64,000 bases of DNA from a virus: positions 161,285 through 225,284 of the IMG/VR virus record IMGVR_UViG_3300035698_018317. One strand, given 5' to 3'. Positions 16,535 through 24,708 of the stretch are shown in pieces. The notes under the pieces are model-generated. The model made no database searches and had not been told where the DNA came from. It saw nothing but the letters and a program-made list of their open reading frames with translations. Both the position numbers and the translations under genes were made by a program. Within the stretch, counting starts at the first letter, position 1. The number at the start of each line of letters is the position of its first letter.

Positions 16535-17080
16535 ATGAAATACAAGTGTTCAATATATAAAGAAGAGCCGGAACACTGCCGAGATTACCCATGGAACGAG
16601 GCAAATGACCTTTTTCCTAGTTGTATTTTCTACAATGCAGAAACAGACACAATAATTACAGAAGAAACAGTCTTGGAAACAAAAACAAAAGAAGAGCTTC
16701 AAGAATACTGCATTAGTTGTGGAAAATGTTGTTTTTATTGGGAAGATGGTAAACCAGTAATTCCTTGTTCGGCATTAGAAATCACAGAAGATGTAATAAG
16801 TGAGGAAGTGATAAGAGCCGAAATAAAGTCACAAAACTTGTCAGATGGGTCATTTATACAATGGAAATATGCAGATACAAAAATGTTAGTCGGTTATTTT
16901 GATGGCTTGCATTCTTTTCGTGCGACGTTTAACCCAGCCACTTTAGAGTGGGATGCGATGCGACGAATTACGGCTGACTTTGCAAAAATGAGTGGACATA
17001 AGATTCTTGCAGAAGCGATGGTTGCATGTGAGGTTGAAGCTTATCATAGGCAAAAAAGACGCTGTTTTATAATGAGCTAG
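16535..17080 (+). CDS. Cys-rich protein resembling a permuted YkgJ (CxxCxxCC) family member
   Basis: 181 aa from the ATG at 16535, with TATATT ending 6 nt upstream. The N-terminus has CSIYKEEPEHCRDYPW, like the C-terminal C-x-Y-x-x-x-P-x-x-C-R-x-P block of YkgJ/UPF0153 metal-binding proteins. The block CISCGKCCFYW, normally first in that family, comes after it, followed by CSAL. The order is thus reversed. A C-terminal helical domain follows. Iron or zinc binding is inferred. Confidence 0.6.
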   Translation: MKYKCSIYKEEPEHCRDYPWNEANDLFPSCIFYNAETDTIITEETVLETKTKEELQEYCISCGKCCFYWEDGKPVIPCSALEITEDVISEEVIRAEIKSQNLSDGSFIQWKYADTKMLVGYFDGLHSFRATFNPATLEWDAMRRITADFAKMSGHKILAEAMVACEVEAYHRQKRRCFIMS

Positions 17081-17624
17081 TTATCTCATCGACCATATGG
17101 CCTAGTTTTTCAACTGACATTTTAAGTGATTCATTTCGGAAAGCATTTGTCATGTTTGGGAAATCTTGGACACTTTCTTCCATGGCAAGTGTCAACATAA
17201 TTACAGCATCATAAGTGGCAATCGCAATGCTTCGAATTGGCTCTTCTTTTGTTTCTATGTTAGATTTTTTTTGTATTGCCGTGTCTCTTAGCTTCTTGGA
17301 TGTCTGCCTGATACTTTCAACAGATTTTTCTTTATAAGGATGGTTTTCCCAAACTCGTGTTGTGTATAGTTCTTTAGAGTATTCTCGGATTACCTTTCGA
17401 ATAATACCCATCTCTTCAGATATGTGCCCTAATTCGTATCGCAAACCATTATCACCTAATGCTTTTCCAAGAGACCCTAAAATACAATGAGCAGCTTCAG
17501 CAAAACTCTGAGCACCTATTTCGTATTCTGTATTTGACTCATAACCACCTGCGTCGGGTAAGCCGCCATATGCTTGCGTGGCGATAGGACATGCTTCTTG
17601 AATTAACCAATTTTTGAAGTTCAT
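17067..17624 (-). CDS. Hypothetical protein with capsid-targeting-like N-terminus
   Basis: 185 aa from the ATG at 17624 (MNFKNWLIQEACPIATQAYGG). The start matches the F-K-x-W-L-x-x-E motif found in many genes here; an upstream ATG at 17657 is less likely because it would bury the motif. The remainder is mostly helical and charged with no recognised domain. Converges with the gene at 16535, overlapping its end by 14 bp. Confidence 0.65.
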   Translation of the reverse strand: MNFKNWLIQEACPIATQAYGGLPDAGGYESNTEYEIGAQSFAEAAHCILGSLGKALGDNGLRYELGHISEEMGIIRKVIREYSKELYTTRVWENHPYKEKSVESIRQTSKKLRDTAIQKKSNIETKEEPIRSIAIATYDAVIMLTLAMEESVQDFPNMTNAFRNESLKMSVEKLGHMVDEITSSL

Positions 17625-17658
17625 AAAATTATATATACAGTTTGTGCTCAAAAACAAG

Positions 17659-17682
17659 CGAGAGTGGTGGAATTGGCAGACA
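17659..17682 (+). pseudogene. Truncated tRNA-Leu relic
   Basis: GCGAGAGTGGTGGAATTGGC and the next few bases match the acceptor and D-arm start of a Leu tRNA (compare GTGACGGAATTGGCAGACG at 11740), but the anticodon, variable and T-arms are missing. The HNH gene starts 43 bp later, so the tRNA was probably broken by its arrival. Confidence 0.5.
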
Positions 17683-17725
17683 ATATTTTATAAAAAAAAT
17701 TACACCACGCTAACTATTATATTAT

Positions 17726-18235
17726 ATGCCAATATGTAAAAAATGTAATAAAGAATTTCCAAGTAGGATAGGTAATAAAACTTATCATAAAAGAAGTTAT
17801 TGTTTAAAATGTTCTCCTCCGGGTTCCGGTATGGGGTATGAAATAAGAAAGGCCACTAGAAAAAAAGAAAAAGTAAAAGGAAAAAAAGAATGCCCTATTT
17901 GCGGGAAATTTTCGACTTGGACTAAAAATAATGTTTGTTCAACATGTCGGATGATGTGGCAGAGATGGAAAACAAAAAAAAGAGCGGTAGATATGAAAGG
18001 CGGCAAATGCTGCAAGTGTGGAGAAACAGATATGCGGGTTTTAACCTTCCACCATCTTAATGTGGAGGACAAAGAATATAATATTTCCAATTTCTACTCA
18101 AGAATTTGTTGGGAGAAAATAGTTTTAGAAATAGAAAAATGTGATTTAATGTGTTTTAATTGTCATGTGAGATTACATTCCGAAATCAATAGAGCCAAGT
18201 ATTCTTGCATAGAACAATACTATGCTATGACCTAA
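17726..18235 (+). CDS. Zinc-finger HNH endonuclease
   Basis: 169 aa. Two Cys-pair zinc modules (CKKCNKEF ... CLKC and CPICGKFS ... CSTC) precede an HNH-type core with CCKCGE, LTFHHLN and CDLMCFNCHVRLHSE. TATTAT ends 5 nt before the ATG, so it is probably leaderless. It sits between a tRNA relic and an intact tRNA, typical of a mobile homing gene. Confidence 0.85.
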   Translation: MPICKKCNKEFPSRIGNKTYHKRSYCLKCSPPGSGMGYEIRKATRKKEKVKGKKECPICGKFSTWTKNNVCSTCRMMWQRWKTKKRAVDMKGGKCCKCGETDMRVLTFHHLNVEDKEYNISNFYSRICWEKIVLEIEKCDLMCFNCHVRLHSEINRAKYSCIEQYYAMT

Positions 18236-18301
18236 TCTATCTTCACTTTCTCTCAGAAAAAGACTTTCATTTTTGGGTTTATGCCCTATAATGACAGTTC
18301 A

Positions 18302-18407
18302 GGCTGAATGACGGAATTGGCAGACGTGCGAGCTTTTAGGGTTTGAAAACCCATTAAAAGGTGCTCGTGTCCTTCGGGGCGTGTGGGTTCGAATCCCTCT
18401 TTGGCCA
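18302..18407 (+). tRNA. tRNA-Leu-like with 22-nt anticodon-loop insertion (second case)
   Basis: Acceptor GGCTGAA/TTTGGCC, Leu-type D-arm and long variable arm. The anticodon stem CGAGC/GCTCG encloses a 29-nt loop with a GGGTTT/AAACCC hairpin and TTTTA/TAAAA flanks, homologous to the insertion at 11733. Reading the loop by position gives TTA after removing 22 nt, which would pair with UAA; a Leu anticodon would require a one-base offset. Identity is open. Confidence 0.65.
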
Positions 18408-18421
18408 GTAAGGAAATTGTT

Positions 18422-18880
18422 ATGTGGCGTGAAGAATACGACGAATACGATGATGATGGCTATCCTTATTATTATCATGATGGCCTTGGTTGTCGTTGTT
18501 ATAAATATGACAGACCTCCTTATAATAAAAATTATAACGTGCCGTCTCATATTCATATAATGAACAAGAATGAGGCGAAAGTAATGCGTCGTCTCAAAAA
18601 TGAAACTGGTTTATCTGAAGAGGGTATTCGAAAGATTAAGAAATATCGAATTATGCTTTCTGAAGCTCAAAAAGAAGGGCAAAAAGCCAAACGGACAAGG
18701 GTGCAAAAAGCTAGAGATGAAGTAATGAAATGCGTTTGTCGTAAGCTTAAATTAGCCAAAGAACATCCTGTTACACAGAAAGCATATCGTGAAGAATGGG
18801 AACGGCGGCGAAAGGAATATGATAATCGTCCTTGTTGTAATAGTAGTATTTATCTAGAATCACCAAAGGATGATAGATAA
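18422..18880 (+). CDS. Hypothetical charged protein
   Basis: 152 aa from the ATG at 18422, 14 bp after the tRNA. The N-terminus is Tyr/Asp-rich (YDEYDDDGYPYYYHDG), followed by a long basic helical region with Cys pairs (CVCRKLK, CC near the end). Expressed within the tRNA cluster on the same strand. Family not recognised. Confidence 0.6.
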   Translation: MWREEYDEYDDDGYPYYYHDGLGCRCYKYDRPPYNKNYNVPSHIHIMNKNEAKVMRRLKNETGLSEEGIRKIKKYRIMLSEAQKEGQKAKRTRVQKARDEVMKCVCRKLKLAKEHPVTQKAYREEWERRRKEYDNRPCCNSSIYLESPKDDR

Positions 18881-18885
18881 AATCC

Positions 18886-18969
18886 AGCCTCGTGACGGAA
18901 TTGGCAGACGTTCGGGACTTAAAATCCCGTGCCCTTCGGGGCGTGTGGGTTCGAGTCCCACCGAGGCTA
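18886..18969 (+). tRNA. tRNA-Leu (anticodon TAA)
   Basis: Acceptor AGCCTCG/CGAGGCT, anticodon arm CGGGA-CTTAAAA-TCCCG, long variable arm, T-arm GTGGG-TTCGAGT-CCCAC. Confidence 0.94.
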
Positions 18970-18983
18970 TTTAGAAATAATCA

Positions 18984-19067
18984 GGCCGAGTGACGGAACT
19001 GGCAGACGTGCGGGGTTCAAATTCCCGTGTCCGAAAGGGCGTGTGGGTTCGAGTCCCACCTCGGCCA
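18984..19067 (+). tRNA. tRNA-Leu (anticodon CAA)
   Basis: Acceptor GGCCGAG/CTCGGCC, anticodon arm CGGGG-TTCAAAT-TCCCG, long variable arm. Reads UUG. Confidence 0.94.
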
Positions 19068-19084
19068 GTATAAAGGTGATTAAA

Positions 19085-19363
19085 ATGACCTTACGAAGTG
19101 GAATAAAAATTATACATCCTTCTATAAACGCTCCTGAGTTAGAAGAGACAACTTGTATCAAGTGTGGGGAAAATTTTCTTTCAGAAGACCGACGAAGAAT
19201 TAGATATTGTTCAAAATGCAGAAAGATTGTTAATTCTCCGTCACACAAATTAGGTATAGCATCAGAACATATAGATTATCGTAAAATTTTTAACCATCTG
19301 GAACCTCGCCAGATACGACAAATGAAAATAAAAAGTCGTACAATTAGGCAATATCACTCATAG
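19085..19363 (+). CDS. Small zinc-ribbon protein
   Basis: 92 aa from the ATG at 19085, preceded by AAGGTGA. A treble-clef-like pair CIKCGENF ... CSKCRK lies at about residues 25-45; the C-terminus is basic. It follows the last tRNA by 18 bp and overlaps the opposing gene's end by 20 bp. Possible nucleic-acid binding; function unknown. Confidence 0.65.
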   Translation: MTLRSGIKIIHPSINAPELEETTCIKCGENFLSEDRRRIRYCSKCRKIVNSPSHKLGIASEHIDYRKIFNHLEPRQIRQMKIKSRTIRQYHS

Positions 19364-19757
19364 ACTTATGTTTGAAAAGGAATCTATGCACATGTCTCAT
19401 GAACTCTGGAAGTGTTGCTACTTTATCTACACGCAATGCTTCTGGAGTGAATGGTTGTGGTTTTCCCGGCATATCAGAAGAACGTCTGATAAACCCTGTA
19501 ATCACAGAAGGAACTCCCTTATTGTTAGGTCTAATTACTACCACAACAATATTACCATTAGACCCATCTAAAGGGTCTGTTTGAGCATATTCTGGTAATT
19601 CTGCCACTTGGAGTGCCCATGAATTTTTATCATCATAAACATCTTTTGCGACATCTGCTAGTTGTTCAACTTGTTTGAGAATATCGGGCCAACGGGCTAA
19701 TCGACTTCTTAATTGTTCAAGTGCGTGTTGTTTGACGTAACCTTTAAAAGTCTCCAT
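19344..19757 (-). CDS. Hypothetical protein, weak capsid-targeting-like start
   Basis: 137 aa. Starts METFKGYVKQHALEQ, a looser match to the shared head-targeting-like motif. The middle holds a beta-rich segment (GNIVVVVIRPNNKGVPSVI), reminiscent of small toxin/RNase folds (RelE/BrnT-type) but without a firm match. AGGAGG sits just before the ATG. Confidence 0.6.
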   Translation of the reverse strand: METFKGYVKQHALEQLRSRLARWPDILKQVEQLADVAKDVYDDKNSWALQVAELPEYAQTDPLDGSNGNIVVVVIRPNNKGVPSVITGFIRRSSDMPGKPQPFTPEALRVDKVATLPEFMRHVHRFLFKHKSMSDIA

Positions 19758-19952
19758 GGTCCTCCTTTAATTTATTTATTCATTATAACTAATTATTTTA
19801 TAAAAGCAAGTATGGTTTTTGTTAGGCGAATATACAGTTCTTGGGATTAAACTAATGGAATTTTCTAGTAAACCCCTTGAATTGTTGGTGGAGTAAAGTA
19901 GAATAGGTGCAGAGAAACCAGTATTTTGAAAAGACACACCAAGGAAATTAGT

Positions 19953-21935
19953 ATGATTACGTGGAGAGATTTGCTTAAATTTTCAGAGACTCTTGATGAG
20001 ACAGAGAAGAAAAAAGAGATTTTGATTTCAAATCCATCAAGAAAGCTGCATTATGTTTCGTACACTTGTGATGTCCAGACAGAGACAGGTGCGTTCTCAG
20101 TAGGCACTAAATACATTAGGGCTGGGGCGAAACCAGCAGCTAGAATAAACTCTTTGTATCCCACTTGGGAAAAAATGGACGTGTTTATAGGTGAGCTTAA
20201 AGAGGAAGATTTAGACGAGCCAGTTCTTATTTCTAGTCCTAAGTCGGAACTACATGAGGCCACCTTGTGTAAGAAATCCACCAAAGGAACTGTTTTCATA
20301 CAGGCAGGTAAGAAGATATACACATATTGGTCTTCACACTTCGAAGAACATAAAATATGTTTGTGTCGTGGTTTTAAGAATATATTTGAATACAAATTCT
20401 TAGAATTCAAGTCTCCAGTAGGGTTGATTACAAAAGACAAGAAATGGGTTCTTGAAAAGATTTGGCATGAATGGGAGAGTACCACCGCTGGCCCTTACAC
20501 AGAATTAATGAAACAGAAGATAAAAAATCATCTTCAAAAAGCTACAGAGAGCGAAATACAGAAGTTAATGGAAGCAGACGGGACTACTGAAGAGTTTGAG
20601 AAGAAGTTTGAAGAGCCAAAAGAAGATGAATATTCATATTGGTATGAATTACATAGAAAATCTAGCCCTGTATCTTTTAGTTCAAAAGTACATTTGTATC
20701 GAGGTATAAACTGTATAGAAGAAGAATGTCTTTTAGATATGTCAACAGGCATATGGACAATTGAGGCAAATTGGTTGCCAAAGAAAAAGGTGCTTCCTCT
20801 TCCTAAGACTATTTTCCAAATTTCTTCCGGTGACGTTGATGGCCTTTTCGCCTTGATAGGAACCAAAAACTTGTTTGATTGGGATATAACCCCTAAAACA
20901 AGTAAAAAATATTGGTACATACATATTTGTCATCCTAAAGCTGAAGAAATATATTTGTGCCGAGGTGAAAAAAGTCCAGAAGAATTTATCGTAATGAAAA
21001 AGTGGTCATTGAATGCGAGTATGTGGTATAAGCTAGAAGATTGGTCAAAATGGCCAACCGACTCAAAAAGACCGTTCTGGGGCAAAGTAGAAAAAAACCT
21101 CATAGAAGTTTCTCAAGAGCAGATGTGTGAGATTTTGTTTTGCGTAGGCAAAACTGTATTAGTGGGCACTGATAAAATCAAAATAGAAGACATGTTAAGC
21201 GATAAAAAATTAGTGCCGCCCGAATACAAATATTGGTATCTTCATATTAAGAATGAAGATAAAAAAACAGAGGCAATATATGTGTATCGTGGTTTAAAAA
21301 AGCTAGAAACATTTAAGAAGATTAGTTTACTAGGTGATACATGGAAACTACAAAACTTCAATTGGACTCATGTAATGCCATGGGGTTCAAAAAGGCCAAT
21401 GGACCCCTCAGACGTGACTAAAAATGTTATAGAAATTGACAAAATAGAAGCAGAAAAATTGTTGTCTATTGATAGCAAACCAAAAACGTTTGACTGCAAT
21501 ACACATGTTACTCGTTATCAGGTATGGAATAAAAAAAAAGATGACCTGAATGGTAAAGGATACAAGTATCAAAATGCGAAAGGCGACGATACAAAGGACG
21601 ATGATAAAAATTACAAGTATTGTTGTTGGGCAGAACAAACCACCAATGGGTTGATGATTGATAGGCGTATATGTTTGAAGCGTAGTTTTGGTGACGAAAG
21701 CTCTTACAAAATAATGACGATAAATCAGAGGGGTGTTTTATCAACATGGAAATGCAGTGGAGCTTGGAGAGATTGCATGGGGTTTAGTTTGGCTCACCTT
21801 GTTGGCAAAGATGTAATATCTAAGCAAATCTCTAAATATTACGCAAACCAAATTTTGAATTTGGTTGGCAAAACAAACTTGTATTGTGTTAGGAATGTAG
21901 TTAATTGGGAAAAAGATGCTGAAATAATATGCTGA
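19953..21935 (+). CDS. Large repeat protein with YWY...YRG modules
   Basis: 660 aa from the ATG at 19953 (preceded by AAGGA); a TTG at 19926 is less likely. The protein is built of about five diverged modules of 90-110 aa. Each begins with a strand like KYWYIHI or SYWYELH, followed by (I/V)YLYRG (for example EIYLCRGEKS, AIYVYRGLKK, VHLYRGINC, RICLKRSFGD), then a Trp-rich stretch and a helix. No catalytic motif is evident. A structural or binding role is inferred. The family is unknown to me. Confidence 0.75.
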   Translation: MITWRDLLKFSETLDETEKKKEILISNPSRKLHYVSYTCDVQTETGAFSVGTKYIRAGAKPAARINSLYPTWEKMDVFIGELKEEDLDEPVLISSPKSELHEATLCKKSTKGTVFIQAGKKIYTYWSSHFEEHKICLCRGFKNIFEYKFLEFKSPVGLITKDKKWVLEKIWHEWESTTAGPYTELMKQKIKNHLQKATESEIQKLMEADGTTEEFEKKFEEPKEDEYSYWYELHRKSSPVSFSSKVHLYRGINCIEEECLLDMSTGIWTIEANWLPKKKVLPLPKTIFQISSGDVDGLFALIGTKNLFDWDITPKTSKKYWYIHICHPKAEEIYLCRGEKSPEEFIVMKKWSLNASMWYKLEDWSKWPTDSKRPFWGKVEKNLIEVSQEQMCEILFCVGKTVLVGTDKIKIEDMLSDKKLVPPEYKYWYLHIKNEDKKTEAIYVYRGLKKLETFKKISLLGDTWKLQNFNWTHVMPWGSKRPMDPSDVTKNVIEIDKIEAEKLLSIDSKPKTFDCNTHVTRYQVWNKKKDDLNGKGYKYQNAKGDDTKDDDKNYKYCCWAEQTTNGLMIDRRICLKRSFGDESSYKIMTINQRGVLSTWKCSGAWRDCMGFSLAHLVGKDVISKQISKYYANQILNLVGKTNLYCVRNVVNWEKDAEIIC

Positions 21936-21989
21936 AATAATACTGGCAATATTCTCTCTTTTTAGTTAGTATGTACATGAGGAAGAGAT

Positions 21990-22643
21990 ATGTATTTTAT
22001 AGGTGACATTCACGGTGCTTTTAATTGGTACTTAGCTAAAGGAATCAAAGCTGCTAGTAGCTCTATTCAGCTTGGCGACTTTGGTTGGGGATTTCCTCCA
22101 GAAAAAAATAAGCGAGGGAAAGTTCTAGCCGAATCTTTAATGAGTAAAGATTTAGAGTCTATCCCCGCTATGCCGCAACATAAATTTTTATGTGGTAATC
22201 ACGATGATAGGAAGTTTGTCGCAAATCATCCCAACTACATAGGAGATTGTGGGTATGATAAAAATTCAGAAATATTCTATATTAGTGGTGCTTTTTCAAT
22301 TGATTTTGAGTGGAGAACGATTGGTATAGATATGTGGGAGTATGAAGAGCTTGATTATAAAGTCCTTCTTGAAATGATTGAAATGTTTGCAGACATCAAG
22401 CCCCGAATTGTGGTCTCTCATAGTTGTCCTGCTGCTGCTCAATTTGCTATGTTCCCACATACCACAAAAAGGCACTGGCATCCTCGAACTCAATTTGCCA
22501 TGGATGAAGCTTTTGATAAATGGCAACCAGAGCGATGGTATTTCGGACATTACCACTTCAGTAAACATGTCGATATTGGTAAAACGAGGTTTCAGTGTGT
22601 TGGAATCAATCAAAGAGTAGAGTTAAAAGGTGTAGATTGGTAA
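21990..22643 (+). CDS. Calcineurin-like metallophosphoesterase
   Basis: 217 aa. All metal-binding motifs are present: GDIHG (residue 5), GDFGWG, GNHDD, VSHSCP and FGHYHF. GAGGAAGAG precedes the ATG. It is distinct from the gp47-like nuclease, being much shorter and lacking the C-terminal domain. Substrate unknown; members of this fold act on phosphoproteins, nucleotides or RNA ends. Ends before a strong terminator. Confidence 0.88.
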   Translation: MYFIGDIHGAFNWYLAKGIKAASSSIQLGDFGWGFPPEKNKRGKVLAESLMSKDLESIPAMPQHKFLCGNHDDRKFVANHPNYIGDCGYDKNSEIFYISGAFSIDFEWRTIGIDMWEYEELDYKVLLEMIEMFADIKPRIVVSHSCPAAAQFAMFPHTTKRHWHPRTQFAMDEAFDKWQPERWYFGHYHFSKHVDIGKTRFQCVGINQRVELKGVDW

Positions 22644-22659
22644 TAAATTAATTGCTTAG

Positions 22660-22690
22660 AAAAAGGTGTCACAATTTGTGGCACCTTTTT
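22660..22690 (+). terminator. Intrinsic terminator
   Basis: 14-bp stem AAAAAGGTGTCACA / TGTGGCACCTTTTT with one G-U pair and a 3-nt loop, ending in T. Closes the phosphoesterase transcript. Confidence 0.9.
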
Positions 22691-22705
22691 CTATATTATA
22701 GTAAC

Positions 22706-24040
22706 ATGTTTATTCCAGATAAATTTCACTTCATATACCTTAATGAAGGAGCGGGAGCAAAACCGTTTAGTCTAGTTCATTATGTTTCTATTAAATCAGC
22801 AATAGAGGTCAACAATCCTGATTCTGTAACCTTATATTATTCTAAAGAGCCTGATTCTTTCTGGTGGGATAAAATCAAAGGTCAAGTAAATTTAGAAAAA
22901 GTAGTACCGCCTAATAGTGTTTTTGGTAGACCAATAACTCATGTGGCTCACAAAGCTGATGTATTAAGACTTGAAAAACTAATTAAGCATGGGGGGATTT
23001 ATTTAGATATAGATATAGTTTGTTTAAAACCATTTAAAGATTTATTGAATAACAAAGTAGTTCTTGGTAGAGAAAAAAAGCAACAGATTTGTAATGGCGT
23101 CATTATGGCCAAAAAAAACTCCGCATTTCTTAAGGAATGGTATCAACTTTACAGGAGTTTTGATGACACACAATGGTCAACACATTCAGGTTATCTTTCA
23201 ACTCGATTAGCTCAATTCAACCCCTCAGTACGGTTAGAACCACCAGAGTCATTCTTTATTCCAAGTTATCGTAGACTTCCTGCCTTATTCAAAAGAAATC
23301 AAAACTTTCCACAAGCATACTGTTATCATCTATGGGAAAAATTGTCTTGGAATTTCATAAAACAATTAACAGTCTCAAAGATTAGAAAAGAAGATACAAC
23401 ATTTAATGTGGTGGCAAGAAAATATTTATCTGATATAGTAATTCCACCATCGGAGGATAAGTCTAAGCATAAACATAAAGTAATATGGAGAAAATATCCT
23501 ATATTTATACATACGCCGAAAACAGCAGGCACTTCTATGGCGAAGATTTTGAAGAATAATAAGATTCGTCATTTCTGGCACAAGCCTGCTAAAGAATTAT
23601 TAAGAGGCAATCCTTTTTCTTTCGCATTCGTAAGAAATCCTTACGATAGATTTGTAAGTGCTTATCAATTTGTAAAAGATGGAATAGTTGACCCTGTACA
23701 GAATAAAAGTGTTTTTAAAATCATAAAGAAATGTGGTGATTTTGAAACGTTCTGTATGGATTTTAAAAATTATCCAGTTTGTACAAACCATGTAATTTTT
23801 GAACCACAATACAAATTCCTATGTGATAAAGAAAAAATTATAGTTGATTTTATAGGCCGATATGAGAATCTACATGAAGATTGGTTTAAGTTGCTTAAAA
23901 AGCTTAAAATAAAAGATACTCCACTTCCTATGTTAAGAAAGAGTAAAAGAACCTCAGATTATATGTCGTACTATACAGAAGATGCCAAACAAGCTATAGG
24001 TGAATATTATAAAAAGGATTTCGAAATATTTGGATATTAA
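22706..24040 (+). CDS. Fused glycosyltransferase-sulfotransferase
   Basis: 444 aa. Residues 1-210 are a DXD-type glycosyltransferase (GT32-like): HKADVLRLEKLIKHGGIYL followed by DID at 101-103. Residues about 260-444 are a Golgi-type sulfotransferase: the 5'-PSB loop HTPKTAGTS (269-277) and 3'-phosphate motif FVRNPYDRFVSAY (308-320). The product may add a sugar and sulfate it. TATTAT ends 6 nt before the ATG, implying a leaderless mRNA. First gene of a surface-glycan cassette. Confidence 0.85.
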   Translation: MFIPDKFHFIYLNEGAGAKPFSLVHYVSIKSAIEVNNPDSVTLYYSKEPDSFWWDKIKGQVNLEKVVPPNSVFGRPITHVAHKADVLRLEKLIKHGGIYLDIDIVCLKPFKDLLNNKVVLGREKKQQICNGVIMAKKNSAFLKEWYQLYRSFDDTQWSTHSGYLSTRLAQFNPSVRLEPPESFFIPSYRRLPALFKRNQNFPQAYCYHLWEKLSWNFIKQLTVSKIRKEDTTFNVVARKYLSDIVIPPSEDKSKHKHKVIWRKYPIFIHTPKTAGTSMAKILKNNKIRHFWHKPAKELLRGNPFSFAFVRNPYDRFVSAYQFVKDGIVDPVQNKSVFKIIKKCGDFETFCMDFKNYPVCTNHVIFEPQYKFLCDKEKIIVDFIGRYENLHEDWFKLLKKLKIKDTPLPMLRKSKRTSDYMSYYTEDAKQAIGEYYKKDFEIFGY

Positions 24041-24701
24041 AATAATACATCTTCTTTCGTATCCTAAAGAGGAAAGAGAAATTAATTCTATTTCCTCAAT
24101 AAGTAAATTGGATATTCCTTATACTCAACACGTAAACACTGTGTTCACAGGTAAACCTCCTGAGAGTAAATGGCCGTGTGAAAATTCCATAAGGGAGACA
24201 TCATACGGATGTTACGATTCTCATAAAAAAGCTCTTGGTGAATTTAATACAGATTATCTTTTAGTCTGTGAGTGTGATTGTATTATCTCAATTCCTCCTA
24301 GCCAATTTCTTGAAATATTACCATTTTATATCAAAGATATGGAAGAGAATAATATTGCTTGTTTAGGGATTGGCTCTTTTTGTAATACGATAAAAAAAGA
24401 AACTAAAGAATTGTATATTTGTGAGAAAATGGCCTGTACTCAATGTTTGCTATACTCGTCTGAATATAAAGAAATGATAAACCAAGATGAAGATTGGCAA
24501 CCATATGACAGTTGGTTGAGTCGAATTTTAGGAGAAAAAGGAAAATTAGCTGTTGTAAAACAACGTACAACGCATCAACATATTGGTCGTTCATTGATAG
24601 ATGGATTAGATAAAAGAATGGCGAAAAGAGTAGATTCTAATGGCACAGAAGATATATTTACCATATGGTCAGATGGCATGATATACAATGCTACTTTTTA
24701 A
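24030..24701 (+). CDS. Putative glycosyltransferase
   Basis: About 223 aa; the start is taken as TTG at 24030 with AAGGA upstream (a GTG at 24000 is the alternative). It overlaps the preceding gene by a few bases. The protein begins like a nucleotide-sugar enzyme (IKIIHLLSYPKEEREIN) and has an acidic CECDCI segment that could play the DXD role, followed by a GIGSF loop. The C-terminal half has a conserved-looking HQHIGRS. Exact family is uncertain. Confidence 0.6.
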   Translation: MDIKIIHLLSYPKEEREINSISSISKLDIPYTQHVNTVFTGKPPESKWPCENSIRETSYGCYDSHKKALGEFNTDYLLVCECDCIISIPPSQFLEILPFYIKDMEENNIACLGIGSFCNTIKKETKELYICEKMACTQCLLYSSEYKEMINQDEDWQPYDSWLSRILGEKGKLAVVKQRTTHQHIGRSLIDGLDKRMAKRVDSNGTEDIFTIWSDGMIYNATF

Positions 24702-24708
24702 GTTTCAT

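Noticed and set aside
18302-18407. Ochre-suppressor tRNA as a firm call
   Set aside because: The TTA reading depends on exactly which 22 nt are removed; a one-base shift would give a Leu-type anticodon.
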